Below are positions 23,385 through 32,620 of a stretch of 33,277 nt of DNA, piece by piece. Where the stretch lies: positions 1 through 33,277 of the forward strand of contig NZ_JAAVVC010000033.1 in the NCBI RefSeq assembly GCF_018449725.1, in the 5' to 3' direction. Under the pieces are notes generated by a model. It did no database searches and was not told the origin of the DNA. It worked only from the letters and a program-made list of their open reading frames with translations. Source of the DNA: Pseudomonas sp. dw_612. Lineage in GTDB: Bacteria > Pseudomonadota > Gammaproteobacteria > Pseudomonadales > Pseudomonadaceae. The translations under genes and the position numbers were made by a program. The first letter of the stretch is position 1. Every line of letters starts with the position of its first letter.

Positions 23385-23987
23385 ATGGAACAGAAACAGT
23401 TGCACCTCGCCTCAGGCTCACCGCGTCGGCGTGAACTGCTCACGCAGATCGGCGTGCCGTTCTCCGCCATCAGTGCGGACATCGATGAAACCCCTTTGCA
23501 CAACGAAACCCCTTCGGCCTATGTCGAGCGTCTGGCGCGCGGCAAGGCCGAGGCCGGGCGCCGTGCGGTGGTGTCCGACGCAGCGTTTTGCGTATTGGGG
23601 GCGGATACCGCCGTGGTGCTGGACGGGAAAATTCTCGGCAAGCCAGTGGACGAAGCCGATGCTTGCGCCATGCTTATGATGTTGTCGGGGCGTGAGCACG
23701 AAGTCCTGACGGCGATTGCCGTGCTCGACGGCGAGCGTTGCGAGTCTCGGGTCGTGCGCAGTCGGGTGCGTTTTCGCCCGATCAGCGCCGAGGAAGCGGC
23801 AGCCTACTGGGTCAGCGGCGAACCCCGGGACAAGGCCGGCGGCTATGGCATTCAGGGGTTGGGCGCCGTGTTTGTCGCCGGCCTTGATGGCAGCTATTCG
23901 GCGGTGGTCGGATTGCCGTTGTGCGAAAGCGCAGAACTGCTCGGCCATTTCGGCATACCCTGTTGGCAAACCTTTAACGCGCGCTAA
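23385..23987 (+). CDS. maf: Maf family nucleotide pyrophosphatase (YhdE subfamily, dTTP/UTP)
   Basis: This 200-aa cytosolic house-cleaning pyrophosphatase hydrolyses dTTP, UTP and some modified pyrimidine triphosphates to monophosphates. The N-terminal substrate loop LASGSPRRRELL (8-19), catalytic Asp74 in GADTAV and GKPVDEADA (85-93) are Maf hallmarks; GYGIQGLGA is also typical. The start at 23385 has GGGAG eight bases upstream; a longer frame runs back into mreD. The order mreBCD-maf-rng is conserved in gammaproteobacteria. Subfamily is judged from overall resemblance and synteny. Confidence 0.92.
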   Translation: MEQKQLHLASGSPRRRELLTQIGVPFSAISADIDETPLHNETPSAYVERLARGKAEAGRRAVVSDAAFCVLGADTAVVLDGKILGKPVDEADACAMLMMLSGREHEVLTAIAVLDGERCESRVVRSRVRFRPISAEEAAAYWVSGEPRDKAGGYGIQGLGAVFVAGLDGSYSAVVGLPLCESAELLGHFGIPCWQTFNAR

Positions 23988-24044
23988 GCGTCGTACTGAC
24001 AAGATGCGGCCATTATCGTGAACATGCCTGAACGAGACCCTGCC

Positions 24045-25502
24045 ATGAGTGAAGAGATTCTGATCAATATCACGCCGATGGAATCGCGCGTGGCAGTGGT
24101 CGAAAACGGTGTTCTGCAAGAGGTCCATGTCGAGCGCACGCAAAAGCGCGGCATCGTCGGCAACATTTATAAAGGCAAAGTCGTGCGGGTATTGCCGGGT
24201 ATGCAGGCGGCTTTCGTCGACATCGGCCTGGACCGCGCCGCGTTCATCCACGCTTCGGAAATTTCCTTGCGTGAAGGCCCTGCCGTGGAAAGCATCAGCA
24301 GCCTGGTGCACGAAGGCCAGAGCCTGGTGGTGCAAGTCACCAAGGACCCGATCGGCTCCAAAGGCGCGCGCCTGACCACACAATTGTCGATTCCGTCGCG
24401 CTATCTGGTGTACATGCCGCGCACCGCCCACGTCGGCATTTCCCTGAAAATCGAAGACGAAGCCGAGCGCGAACGCCTCAAGCAAGTGGTCACCGACTGC
24501 GTGGCCAAAGAAGGCATCAAGGAAGCCGGCGGCTTCATTCTGCGCACCGCCGCCGAAGGGGCCGGGGCTGATGAAATCCTCATGGACATCCGCTACCTGC
24601 GCCGTCTGTGGGACCAGATCAACGCCCAGATCAAAACCATCGGCGCACCGAGCGTGATCTACGAAGACCTCGGCCTGGCCCTGCGCACCTTGCGTGACCT
24701 GGTGAGCCCGAAGATCGAGAAGATCCGCATCGACTCCCGGGAAACCTTCCAGAAAACCACACAGTTCGTCGCCGAACTGATGCCGGAAATCGCTGATCGC
24801 CTTGAGCACTACCCCGGCGAGCGGCCGATTTTCGACCTGTACGGCGTCGAAGATGAAATCCAGAAAGCTTTGGAACGCAAGGTGCCGCTCAAGTCCGGCG
24901 GCTATCTGGTGGTGGACCCGGCGGAAGCCATGAGCACCATCGACGTCAACACCGGGGCGTTCGTCGGCCATCGGAATCTCGAAGAAACCATCTTCAAGAC
25001 CAACCTCGAAGCCGCCACCGCCATCGCTCGTCAGCTGCGCCTGCGCAACCTCGGCGGGATCATCATCATCGACTTCATCGACATGGAAGACGAAGAGCAC
25101 CAGCGTCAGGTGTTGCGCACGCTTGAGAAGCAACTGGAGCGCGATCACGCCAAGACCAACATCATCGGCATCACCGAGTTGGGCCTGGTGCAGATGACCC
25201 GCAAGCGCACCCGCGAAAGTCTTGAGCAAGTGCTGTGCGAACCGTGCAGCAGTTGCCAGGGGCGCGGCAAACTGAAGACGCCGGAAACGGTCTGCTACGA
25301 AATTTTCCGTGAAATCCTTCGCGAAGCCCGCGCGTATCAGGCGGAAGGCTATCGTGTATTGGCGAATCAGAAAGTGGTCGATCGCTTGCTCGATGAAGAG
25401 TCGGGCAACGTTGCCGAACTGGAAGGGTTTATCGGTCGCACCATCCGCTTCCAGGTGGAAACCATGTATTCCCAGGAACAATACGACGTGGTGCTGCTCT
25501 GA
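24045..25502 (+). CDS. rng: Ribonuclease G
   Basis: This 485-aa endoribonuclease of the RNase E/G family matures the 5' end of 16S rRNA and degrades some mRNAs. It has an S1 domain (about 35-120, GNIYKGKVVRVLPGMQAAFVD), a 5'-sensor region, then the DNase I-like catalytic domain with Asp300 (STIDVN) and Asp343 (IDFIDM). The zinc-link cysteines are Cys398 and Cys401 (CEPC), which join two subunits. The long C-terminal scaffold of RNase E is absent, which identifies RNase G. The start MSEEILIN was preferred over GTG at 24018 because CGAGA sits at correct distance and family members begin there. Confidence 0.95.
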   Translation: MSEEILINITPMESRVAVVENGVLQEVHVERTQKRGIVGNIYKGKVVRVLPGMQAAFVDIGLDRAAFIHASEISLREGPAVESISSLVHEGQSLVVQVTKDPIGSKGARLTTQLSIPSRYLVYMPRTAHVGISLKIEDEAERERLKQVVTDCVAKEGIKEAGGFILRTAAEGAGADEILMDIRYLRRLWDQINAQIKTIGAPSVIYEDLGLALRTLRDLVSPKIEKIRIDSRETFQKTTQFVAELMPEIADRLEHYPGERPIFDLYGVEDEIQKALERKVPLKSGGYLVVDPAEAMSTIDVNTGAFVGHRNLEETIFKTNLEAATAIARQLRLRNLGGIIIIDFIDMEDEEHQRQVLRTLEKQLERDHAKTNIIGITELGLVQMTRKRTRESLEQVLCEPCSSCQGRGKLKTPETVCYEIFREILREARAYQAEGYRVLANQKVVDRLLDEESGNVAELEGFIGRTIRFQVETMYSQEQYDVVLL

Positions 25503-25577
25503 ATCTCCAGGTTTCACCGCGACTAGAACGGCTGGCCTCAGCTTTTTGCAGTATTTTTGCCATGGGAGCCAACTGAC

Positions 25578-28500
25578 ATGGACCGTCTGACACGCATTTT
25601 GGCCGCACTGACCCGCTGGGGGCTGGGCCTGTGTGCGTTGGTTCTGGTGCTGATGGCGTTGTATGTCAGCCTCGGTCGGGAACTGACGCCGCTGGTGGCC
25701 GAATACCGCTCCGACGTCGAAACCAAGGCCAGTGCCGCGCTGGGCATGCCTCTGCAAATCGGCAAGCTGGAAGGCAACTGGAGTGGTTTCGCGCCGATTC
25801 TGCTGGCCCACGACGTGACGGTCGGCGCGGGCACCAATGCCCTGCGTCTGGATAACGTGCGCGCCGTGCCAGACCTTTGGGCCAGCCTGTTGGCCCGGGA
25901 AGTGCGCATTGCTCACCTGGAACTCAATGGCCTGAAGATCAGCCTCAAGGAAGGCGAGGACGGCCAATGGGCGCTGGAAGGTTTGCCGGTGCAGCAAGAC
26001 CAGCCGCTGGACCCGGAGCAATTGCTGAATCGCATGCAAATGGTTGAACAACTGTCGGTGCTCGACAGCCAGATCACCTTGCAACCGGTGGATCATCCTC
26101 CGCTGACGTTGACCTATGTCGGCTTCAATCTGAAAACCGGTGCCTCCCGTCAACGACTCGATGCACGTCTGACCCTGCCCGACGGCCAACCAGTTGCCAT
26201 GAGCCTGCGCACCCGCCTGCGTGCCAGCGCCTGGAAGGATGGCGCGGCCGAGGCTTACCTGAGCCTGCCGCAAAGCGACTGGTCGAAGTGGTTGCCTGGA
26301 CGCCTGACCCGGCAATGGGATTTCTCCGAGATCAAGGCCGGCGGCGAACTGTGGCTGACCTGGGGCGAAGGTGCTGTGCAAAGCGCGGCGATTCGCCTGA
26401 ATGCCCCGCAAATCAAGGGTGCCTACGCCGAGCGCAAGCCGATCCAGATCAACAATTTTGCCCTCAACGGCTACTTCCAGCGCAGCGACCAAGGCGCTCT
26501 GGTGACCCTCGACTCGCTGTCGATGAACCTGGGCGATACGCGCTGGGAAACCCATCTGCAACTCAAACAAAGCGCCGCTACCGACAAGACCGACGAACTC
26601 TGGCACCTGCAAGCCGATCGTCTGGACCTGACGCCGCTGACTCCGCTGCTTAATGCGCTCGGCCCGTTGCCGGAGGGCGTTGCCACCGCTGTCGACAAGC
26701 TCAAGGTCACCGGAGCCTTGCGTAACGTACTGATGGATTTTCGGCCCAACGCCACCGACGACACCAAGTTCAGTTTCGCCGCCAACCTGGAGCGGGTCGG
26801 CTTCGACGCCTATCGCGGCGCACCGGCGGCGCGAAATGTCAGCGGCAGCATCAGCGGCGACCTCGGGCACGGCGAACTGCGCATGGACAGCAAGGATTTT
26901 TCCCTGCACCTGGACCCGATTTTCGCCAAACCATGGCAATACATTCAGGCCAATGCCCGGCTGACCTGGAAGCTCGATAAAGAAGGCTTCACCCTGATCG
27001 CGCCGTACCTGAAGGTGCTGGGCGAAGAAGGCAAGATTGCCGGCGACTTCCTGATCCGGCTGCATTTCGACCACACCCAGGAAGACTACATGGACCTGCG
27101 GGTCGGTCTGGTGGACGGTGATGGCAAATACACCGCCAAGTACCTGCCGACCGTGCTCAGCCCGGCGCTGGATGAGTGGCTGCGCACGGCGATTCTCAAA
27201 GGCGCAGTGGACCAGGGTTTCTTCCAGTATCAAGGCTCGCTGAATCACGGCGCCGAAGACACCGCTCGCAGCATCAGCCTGTTCTTCAAGGTTCACGATG
27301 CCGAACTGGCGTTCCAGCCGGGTTGGCCGCACGTCAGCAAAGTCAGTGGCGACGTGTTTATCGAGGACAGCGGTGTGCGGATCCTGGCCAGCAAAGGCCA
27401 ATTGCTCGACACCCAGGTCAGCGACGTCTACGTCAACATCCCGCATGTGCCTGCCGGGCAAAACGTCCATATGTTCCTGGACGGCGGGTTTGCCGGCGGG
27501 TTGGGCGATGGCCTGAAGATTCTGCAGCAAGCACCGATCGGCACCGCAGACACCTTCGCCGGTTGGGAAGGCGAGGGCGATTTGCAGGGCAAGCTCAAAC
27601 TGGATATCCCGTTGGCCAAAGGCGACTTGCCGAAGATTCTCGTCGACTTCAAGACCAGCAAGGCTCGGCTGAAACTGGCTGAGCCGACCCTGGAGCTGAC
27701 GCAGCTCAAAGGCGATTTTCGTTTCGACAGCACCAAGGGCTTGAGCGGTCAGAACATCAGCGCGCGGGCCTTCGACAAACCGGTGACTGCGCAGATTTTT
27801 GCCGATGGCAGCCCGGGCAAGCTCAATACCCGAGTCGCCGCTTCCGGTCAGGTCGAGGTCAAGAAACTCAGCGACTGGCTCAACGTGACCCAACCGTTGC
27901 CAGTGTCTGGCGTGGTCCCTTACCAACTGCAACTGAACCTCAATGGCGCTGACAGTCAGTTGATCGTCAGTTCCAACCTCAAAGGCGTCGCCGTCGATTT
28001 GCCCGCGCCGTTCGGCATGGCCGCCGATGTGGGCCGTGACACGGTGTTTCGCATGTCCCTGCAAGGGCCGGAGCGGCGTTATTGGGTCACCTATGGCGAC
28101 CTGGCAAACTTCACCTTTGCGTCACCGCCCGGCAATTTTGCTGACGGTCGCGGTGAACTGTTCCTCGGCGCCGGCAATGCCGTACTGCCCGCGAACAAGG
28201 GACTGCGCGTCAGCGGCGTGCTGTCGGAGCTGGATGTCGGCCCGTGGAAAGAGCTGGTGGACAAATACGCCGGCCAGGATCCGGGCGGCAGTGCCAAGCA
28301 GTTGCTCAGCGGCGCGGACTTCAAGGTCGGCAAGCTCAGTGGCATAGGGCCAACGCTCGATCAGGTGTCGGTGCAGTTGAACCGCAAACCGTCGGCCTGG
28401 GCGTTGCAGCTCGACAGTCAGCAGGCCAAGGGCAGTGCGACGATCCCCGACGCGAAAGCCGCGCCGATTGCGATCAATCTGCAATACGTGCGTTTGCCGG

Positions 28501-29381
28501 CACCCGATCCGACCGTGCTGGCCGACGAAAACTCGCCGGACCCGTTGGTCTCCGTGGACCCGACGAAAATCCCGGCGCTGGATATCACGATCAATCAGCT
28601 GTTCCAGGGCACTGACCTGGTGGGCGCCTGGTCGCTGAAAGTCCGCCCGACCGGCAAGGGCATCGCCCTTAATACGCTGGACATGGGCCTCAAGGGCATC
28701 CTGTTGCAGGGCAGCGGTGGTTGGGAGGGCACGCCGGGCGCCACCAACAGTTGGTACAAAGGCCGGATCAGCGGCAAAAACCTGGCCGATGTGCTCAAGG
28801 GCTGGGGCTTTGCGCCGAGCGTCACCAGTGAAGAATTTCATATGGACGTCGACGGTCGTTGGCCCGGCTCGCCGGCGTGGCTGGCCACCAAACGCTTCTC
28901 CGGCAGCCTCGATGCTTCGCTGAATAAAGGTCAGTTTGTCGAAGTCGAGGGTAGCGCCCAGGCGTTGCGGGTGTTCGGCCTGCTCAACTTCAACTCCATC
29001 GGCCGCCGCTTGCGCCTGGACTTCTCCGATCTGTTTGGCAAAGGCCTGAGTTACGACCGGGTCAAAGGCCTGCTGGTGGCGAGCAACGGCGTTTACGTGA
29101 CCCGCGAGCCGATCCTGTTGACCGGTCCGTCGAGCAACCTTGAGCTGAACGGCACGCTCGATCTGGTCGGCGATCAGGTCGACGCCAAGTTGCTGGTGAC
29201 CTTGCCTCTGACCAACAACCTGCCGATTGCCGCCCTGATTGTCGGCGCTCCGGCCATTGGCGGGGCGCTGTTCCTGATCGACAAGTTGATTGGCGACCGC
29301 GTGGCGCGCTTCGCCAGCGTCAAATACACCGTCAAAGGCCCATGGAAAGAACCGAAGATCACCCTGGACAAGCCTTTTTGA
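25578..29381 (+). CDS. yhdP: YhdP family AsmA-like phospholipid transport protein
   Basis: This 1267-aa protein, almost the length of E. coli YhdP, has an N-terminal membrane anchor (about 10-32) and a very long periplasmic part with DUF3971 and an AsmA-like C-terminal region. Such proteins form a bridge-like hydrophobic groove that moves phospholipids from inner to outer membrane, together with TamB and YdbH. The start at 25578 has GGGAG nine bases upstream; a TTG seven codons earlier is less likely. It follows rng after 75 nt, as in many gammaproteobacteria, and a REP hairpin follows it. Confidence 0.93.
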   Translation: MDRLTRILAALTRWGLGLCALVLVLMALYVSLGRELTPLVAEYRSDVETKASAALGMPLQIGKLEGNWSGFAPILLAHDVTVGAGTNALRLDNVRAVPDLWASLLAREVRIAHLELNGLKISLKEGEDGQWALEGLPVQQDQPLDPEQLLNRMQMVEQLSVLDSQITLQPVDHPPLTLTYVGFNLKTGASRQRLDARLTLPDGQPVAMSLRTRLRASAWKDGAAEAYLSLPQSDWSKWLPGRLTRQWDFSEIKAGGELWLTWGEGAVQSAAIRLNAPQIKGAYAERKPIQINNFALNGYFQRSDQGALVTLDSLSMNLGDTRWETHLQLKQSAATDKTDELWHLQADRLDLTPLTPLLNALGPLPEGVATAVDKLKVTGALRNVLMDFRPNATDDTKFSFAANLERVGFDAYRGAPAARNVSGSISGDLGHGELRMDSKDFSLHLDPIFAKPWQYIQANARLTWKLDKEGFTLIAPYLKVLGEEGKIAGDFLIRLHFDHTQEDYMDLRVGLVDGDGKYTAKYLPTVLSPALDEWLRTAILKGAVDQGFFQYQGSLNHGAEDTARSISLFFKVHDAELAFQPGWPHVSKVSGDVFIEDSGVRILASKGQLLDTQVSDVYVNIPHVPAGQNVHMFLDGGFAGGLGDGLKILQQAPIGTADTFAGWEGEGDLQGKLKLDIPLAKGDLPKILVDFKTSKARLKLAEPTLELTQLKGDFRFDSTKGLSGQNISARAFDKPVTAQIFADGSPGKLNTRVAASGQVEVKKLSDWLNVTQPLPVSGVVPYQLQLNLNGADSQLIVSSNLKGVAVDLPAPFGMAADVGRDTVFRMSLQGPERRYWVTYGDLANFTFASPPGNFADGRGELFLGAGNAVLPANKGLRVSGVLSELDVGPWKELVDKYAGQDPGGSAKQLLSGADFKVGKLSGIGPTLDQVSVQLNRKPSAWALQLDSQQAKGSATIPDAKAAPIAINLQYVRLPAPDPTVLADENSPDPLVSVDPTKIPALDITINQLFQGTDLVGAWSLKVRPTGKGIALNTLDMGLKGILLQGSGGWEGTPGATNSWYKGRISGKNLADVLKGWGFAPSVTSEEFHMDVDGRWPGSPAWLATKRFSGSLDASLNKGQFVEVEGSAQALRVFGLLNFNSIGRRLRLDFSDLFGKGLSYDRVKGLLVASNGVYVTREPILLTGPSSNLELNGTLDLVGDQVDAKLLVTLPLTNNLPIAALIVGAPAIGGALFLIDKLIGDRVARFASVKYTVKGPWKEPKITLDKPF

Positions 29382-29439
29382 CGTTTTTTTTCAAAAGCCA
29401 ATCTCCAGACCTATGGAGTAGCATGGCCGTAAGTCCCCT

Positions 29440-29518
29440 GTAGGAGCTGCCGAAGGCTGCGATCTTTTGATCTTTCAAAAATCAACATCAAAAGATCGCA
29501 GCCTGCGGCAGCTCCTAC
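29440..29518. repeat. Palindromic GTAGGAGCTG-type REP pair
   Basis: Inverted arms beginning GTAGGAGCTGCCG and continuing into GCTGCGATCTTTTGAT meet at an A-rich loop. It lies between yhdP and the nitrilase-like gene, and is the same class as 10518-10616 and 31879-31969. Confidence 0.9.
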
Positions 29519-29551
29519 GGGTATGTGTTGATTCCAGATAAGGAAATGGCC

Positions 29552-30400
29552 ATGTCTGTAGCGGTGATTCAAATGGTCAGCCAGAGCGACGTGCTGGCCA
29601 ATCTGGCCCAGGCCCGTCGCCTGCTTGAACAAGCGGCGAACGCTGGTGCACGGCTGGCGGTGTTGCCGGAAAACTTCGCCGCCATGGGCCGTCGCGACAT
29701 CGCTGACATTGGCCGCGCCGAAGCCTTGGGCGAAGGCCCGATCCTGCCGTGGTTGAAACAGACCGCCCGTGCCCTCAAGTTATGGATAGTCGCCGGCACG
29801 TTGCCGTTGCCGCCGGTGGATCAGCCGACGGCGAAGGTGCACGCCTGCTCGCTGCTGGTGGATGACCAGGGCGAAACCGTTGCACGGTATGACAAGTTGC
29901 ACCTGTTCGACGTCGACGTGGCGGACAATCGCGGGCGTTACCGTGAATCCGATGACTATGCTTATGGCGGTGGAGTCGTGGTCGCGAACACGCCCGTCGG
30001 TCGGGTTGGCCTGACCGTGTGTTATGACCTGCGTTTCCCGGAGCTGTACAGCGAATTACTCGCTGCCGGTGCGGAGCTGATCACCGCGCCGTCGGCCTTC
30101 ACCGCCGTGACCGGCGCGGCCCATTGGGATGTGCTGATCCGCGCACGGGCCATCGAGACCCAATGTTATGTACTCGCGGCCGCCCAGGGTGGAACTCATC
30201 CGGGACCGCGAGAGACCTATGGACATGCCGCCATTGTCGACCCATGGGGCCGCGTGCTGGCGCAACAGGATCAAGGCGAGGCCGTATTGCTGGCCGAACG
30301 CGATAGCAGCGAACAGGCGTCCATTAGGGCGCGGATGCCGGTGTCCAGTCACCGGCGCTTTTTCTCGCAGGGCGCCCAGCGACCTGCCTCAGAACGATGA
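29552..30400 (+). CDS. Carbon-nitrogen hydrolase (Nit1/omega-amidase-like nitrilase superfamily)
   Basis: This 282-aa cytosolic amidase has the Glu-Lys-Cys triad: Glu40 (VLPENF), Lys115 (RYDKLHLFDV) and Cys157 (TVCYDLRFPELY). The KLHLFDVDV and CYDLRFPE motifs are those of the Nit branch, so deaminated glutathione amidase or omega-amidase activity is likely. The second of two close ATGs was chosen: AAGGA is 7 bases from it but only about one base from the first (29546). The gene sits between yhdP and tldD as in other pseudomonads, with tldD starting 18 nt later. Confidence 0.9.
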   Translation: MSVAVIQMVSQSDVLANLAQARRLLEQAANAGARLAVLPENFAAMGRRDIADIGRAEALGEGPILPWLKQTARALKLWIVAGTLPLPPVDQPTAKVHACSLLVDDQGETVARYDKLHLFDVDVADNRGRYRESDDYAYGGGVVVANTPVGRVGLTVCYDLRFPELYSELLAAGAELITAPSAFTAVTGAAHWDVLIRARAIETQCYVLAAAQGGTHPGPRETYGHAAIVDPWGRVLAQQDQGEAVLLAERDSSEQASIRARMPVSSHRRFFSQGAQRPASER

Positions 30401-30418
30401 ATTTAAGGCGTAAAGCAT

Positions 30419-31861
30419 ATGAGCGAGTTGTTGTCCTCAGTCAGTGACCACCTGTTAGCGCCCGGCGGCGTGACGATCGAGAGCCTGCAAAGTGTGCTCG
30501 GCGATCTGGCCGGCCCGGGCATCGATGCTGCCGATCTGTATTTCCAGGGCCAGATTTCCGAGTCCTGGGCGCTGGAAGACGGGATCGTCAAGGAAGGCAG
30601 CTTCAACCTCGACCAAGGCGTTGGCGTGCGCGCGCAGTCCGGTGAGAAAACCGGTTTCGCCTACAGCAACGCCATCACCCTCGAAGCGCTGGGCGCGGCG
30701 GCGCGTGCGGCCCGTTCGATTTCCCGTGCCGGGCAGAACGGCACGGTGCAAGCGTTCACCACCCAGGATGTCGCCCAGTTGTACGGGCCGGACAACCCGC
30801 TGGAAGTGATGACCCGCGCCGAGAAAGTCGACCTGCTCAAGCGTATCGACGTCGCGACCCGCGCCCTCGACCCGCGTATCCAGCAAGTCACCGTGAGCAT
30901 GGCCGGGGTGTGGGAACGCATTCTCGTGGCATCCACCGACGGCAGTCTGGCGGCGGATGTGCGGCCGCTGGTGCGCTTCAACGTCAGCGTGATCGTCGAG
31001 CAGAATGGGCGTCGCGAGCGCGGTGGGCATGGCGGCGGCGGTCGTACCGATTACCGTTATTTCCTCAGCGACGACCGCGCCATGGGCTATGCCCGTGAAG
31101 CGTTGCGTCAGGCGCTGGTCAACCTGGAAGCCATCCCTGCGCCGGCCGGAACGTTGCCGGTGGTATTGGGTTCGGGCTGGTCCGGTGTGCTGCTGCACGA
31201 AGCGGTCGGCCACGGCCTGGAAGGCGACTTCAACCGCAAGGGCAGCTCAGCCTACAGCGGACGCATGGGCGAAATGGTAGCGTCGAAGCTGTGCACCATC
31301 GTCGATGACGGCACGTTGGCCGGGCGTCGTGGCTCGCTGAGTGTCGATGACGAAGGCACCCCGACCGAGTGCACCACGCTGATCGAAAACGGCGTACTCA
31401 AGGGTTACATGCAGGACAAACTCAACGCGCGCCTGATGGGCGTGGCCCGCACCGGTAACGGTCGTCGTGAATCCTACGCGCATCTGCCGATGCCACGCAT
31501 GACCAACACTTACATGCTGGCCGGTGAAAGTGATCCGGAAGAAATCATTAAGTCGGTCAAGCGCGGCATCTACTGCGCCAACCTCGGCGGCGGTCAGGTG
31601 GACATCACCAGCGGCAAATTCGTGTTCTCCACCAGCGAGGCGTACCTGATCGAAGACGGCAAGATCACCGCCCCGGTCAAAGGCGCGACGTTGATCGGCA
31701 ACGGGCCGGAAGCCATGAGCAAGGTGTCGATGGTCGGTAACGATCTGGCGCTGGACAGCGGCGTGGGTACGTGCGGGAAGGATGGGCAATCGGTGCCGGT
31801 GGGTGTCGGCCAGCCAACGCTGAAAATCGATGCGATCACTGTGGGTGGCACAGGCGCATGA
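30419..31861 (+). CDS. tldD: Metalloprotease TldD
   Basis: This 480-aa zinc metalloprotease subunit forms a TldD-TldE heterodimer that digests unfolded peptides and, in E. coli, processes microcin B17 and CcdA. The zinc motif HEAVGH (260-265, His260, Glu261, His265) is followed by GLEGDFNRKGSSAYSGRMG. The third zinc ligand, a Cys in the C-terminal half, is probably in YCANLGGGQVD. Partner pmbA (tldE) lies downstream beyond the oppositely oriented darP. AAGGCG precedes the ATG. Confidence 0.96.
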   Translation: MSELLSSVSDHLLAPGGVTIESLQSVLGDLAGPGIDAADLYFQGQISESWALEDGIVKEGSFNLDQGVGVRAQSGEKTGFAYSNAITLEALGAAARAARSISRAGQNGTVQAFTTQDVAQLYGPDNPLEVMTRAEKVDLLKRIDVATRALDPRIQQVTVSMAGVWERILVASTDGSLAADVRPLVRFNVSVIVEQNGRRERGGHGGGGRTDYRYFLSDDRAMGYAREALRQALVNLEAIPAPAGTLPVVLGSGWSGVLLHEAVGHGLEGDFNRKGSSAYSGRMGEMVASKLCTIVDDGTLAGRRGSLSVDDEGTPTECTTLIENGVLKGYMQDKLNARLMGVARTGNGRRESYAHLPMPRMTNTYMLAGESDPEEIIKSVKRGIYCANLGGGQVDITSGKFVFSTSEAYLIEDGKITAPVKGATLIGNGPEAMSKVSMVGNDLALDSGVGTCGKDGQSVPVGVGQPTLKIDAITVGGTGA

Positions 31862-31878
31862 AGAAACGCGTATCCGGC

Positions 31879-31969
31879 GTAGGAGCTGCCGCAGGCTGCG
31901 ATCTTTTGACTTTGATCTTTGCAATATCAAAAGCAAGATCAAAAGATCGCAGCCTGCGGCAGCTCCTAC
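31879..31969. repeat. Palindromic GTAGGAGCTG-type REP pair between tldD and darP
   Basis: Inverted arms begin GTAGGAGCTGCCGCAGGCTG and are perfect through GATCTTTTGA, then degenerate towards a central loop. Located between the convergent tldD (stop 31861) and darP (stop 31988), where it could act as a two-way transcription stop. Confidence 0.9.
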
Positions 31970-31987
31970 ACGGGATGCCGATGGACG

Positions 31988-32512
31988 TTAACGCAGACCG
32001 CGTTGAGTCTCGTCCAGCTCACGGATGTACTTGAAGATTTTACGGCTCGATGCCGGTGGCTTGTTGGTCGCCAGTTCGTGCTGGGCCTGACGGATCAGGG
32101 AGCGCAACTGTTGACGATCAGCCTCCGGGTAGTCGAGCACGAACTTCTCCAGGACTGCATCGTCGCCCGCGATCAAGCGATCGCGCCAGCGTTCCAGGCC
32201 ATGGAAACGTTCGTTGTACTGCCGGGTGGAGGCATCGAGTTGATCGAGCAGCGTGAGAATGGCGTCAGTGTCCTGATCGCGCATCAGTTTGCCGATGAAC
32301 ATAAGGTGCCGTTTACGCGCGATATTCGCGGTGTGCTTGGGCGCATCGGCCAGGGCCCGGCGCATAGCGTCGGTCAACGGCAGTTTTGCCAGCAAGTCAG
32401 GCTTGAGCGTTGTAAGGCGTTCGCCGAGGTCAACCAGAGCATGCAGCTCGCGTTTAACCTGGGATTTGCTTTTTTCTCCCGTATCGAGGGAGTCGTCGTA
32501 AGAATCAACCAT
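31988..32512 (-). CDS. darP: Ribosome biogenesis factor DarP (YjgA, DUF615)
   Basis: This 174-aa basic, largely helical cytosolic protein associates with late 50S precursors in E. coli and aids formation of the peptidyl transferase centre. Family features: SKSQVKRELHALVDLGERL at the N terminus, PLTDAMRRALADA, and HLMFIGKLMRDQD in the middle; the C-terminal SRKIFKYIRELDE is typical. The start MVDSYDDS at 32512 was chosen over a frame running far upstream into pmbA. It is divergent from pmbA, with a candidate promoter just upstream. Confidence 0.93.
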   Translation of the reverse strand: MVDSYDDSLDTGEKSKSQVKRELHALVDLGERLTTLKPDLLAKLPLTDAMRRALADAPKHTANIARKRHLMFIGKLMRDQDTDAILTLLDQLDASTRQYNERFHGLERWRDRLIAGDDAVLEKFVLDYPEADRQQLRSLIRQAQHELATNKPPASSRKIFKYIRELDETQRGLR

Positions 32513-32539
32513 GGTGGCCGTCCGCAAAGAAACGCCGCC

Positions 32540-32568
32540 ATGATAACCAGTCGGGGGCCGCTTGTCCG
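32540..32568 (-). promoter_or_regulatory. Candidate darP promoter
   Basis: On the minus strand: -35 CGGACA (32563-32568), 17-bp spacer, -10 TATCAT (32540-32545), 27 nt before the darP ATG. Confidence 0.45.
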
Positions 32569-32620
32569 GCCCGGTCGCTCGAAGGCCCCAGCCGAAAGCA
32601 GAATTTGAGTGGAGAACAGC

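Noticed and set aside
23418..28064. A 1548-codon open frame on the minus strand
   Set aside because: It lies antisense to maf, rng and yhdP, all of which have clear family motifs. High-GC Pseudomonas genes often leave long open frames opposite them, and the translation shows no recognisable domain.
29382..29400. T-rich stretch after yhdP as a terminator
   Set aside because: A run of eight T is present but no stable GC-rich stem precedes it; the REP hairpin at 29440 is the better candidate for a transcript end.
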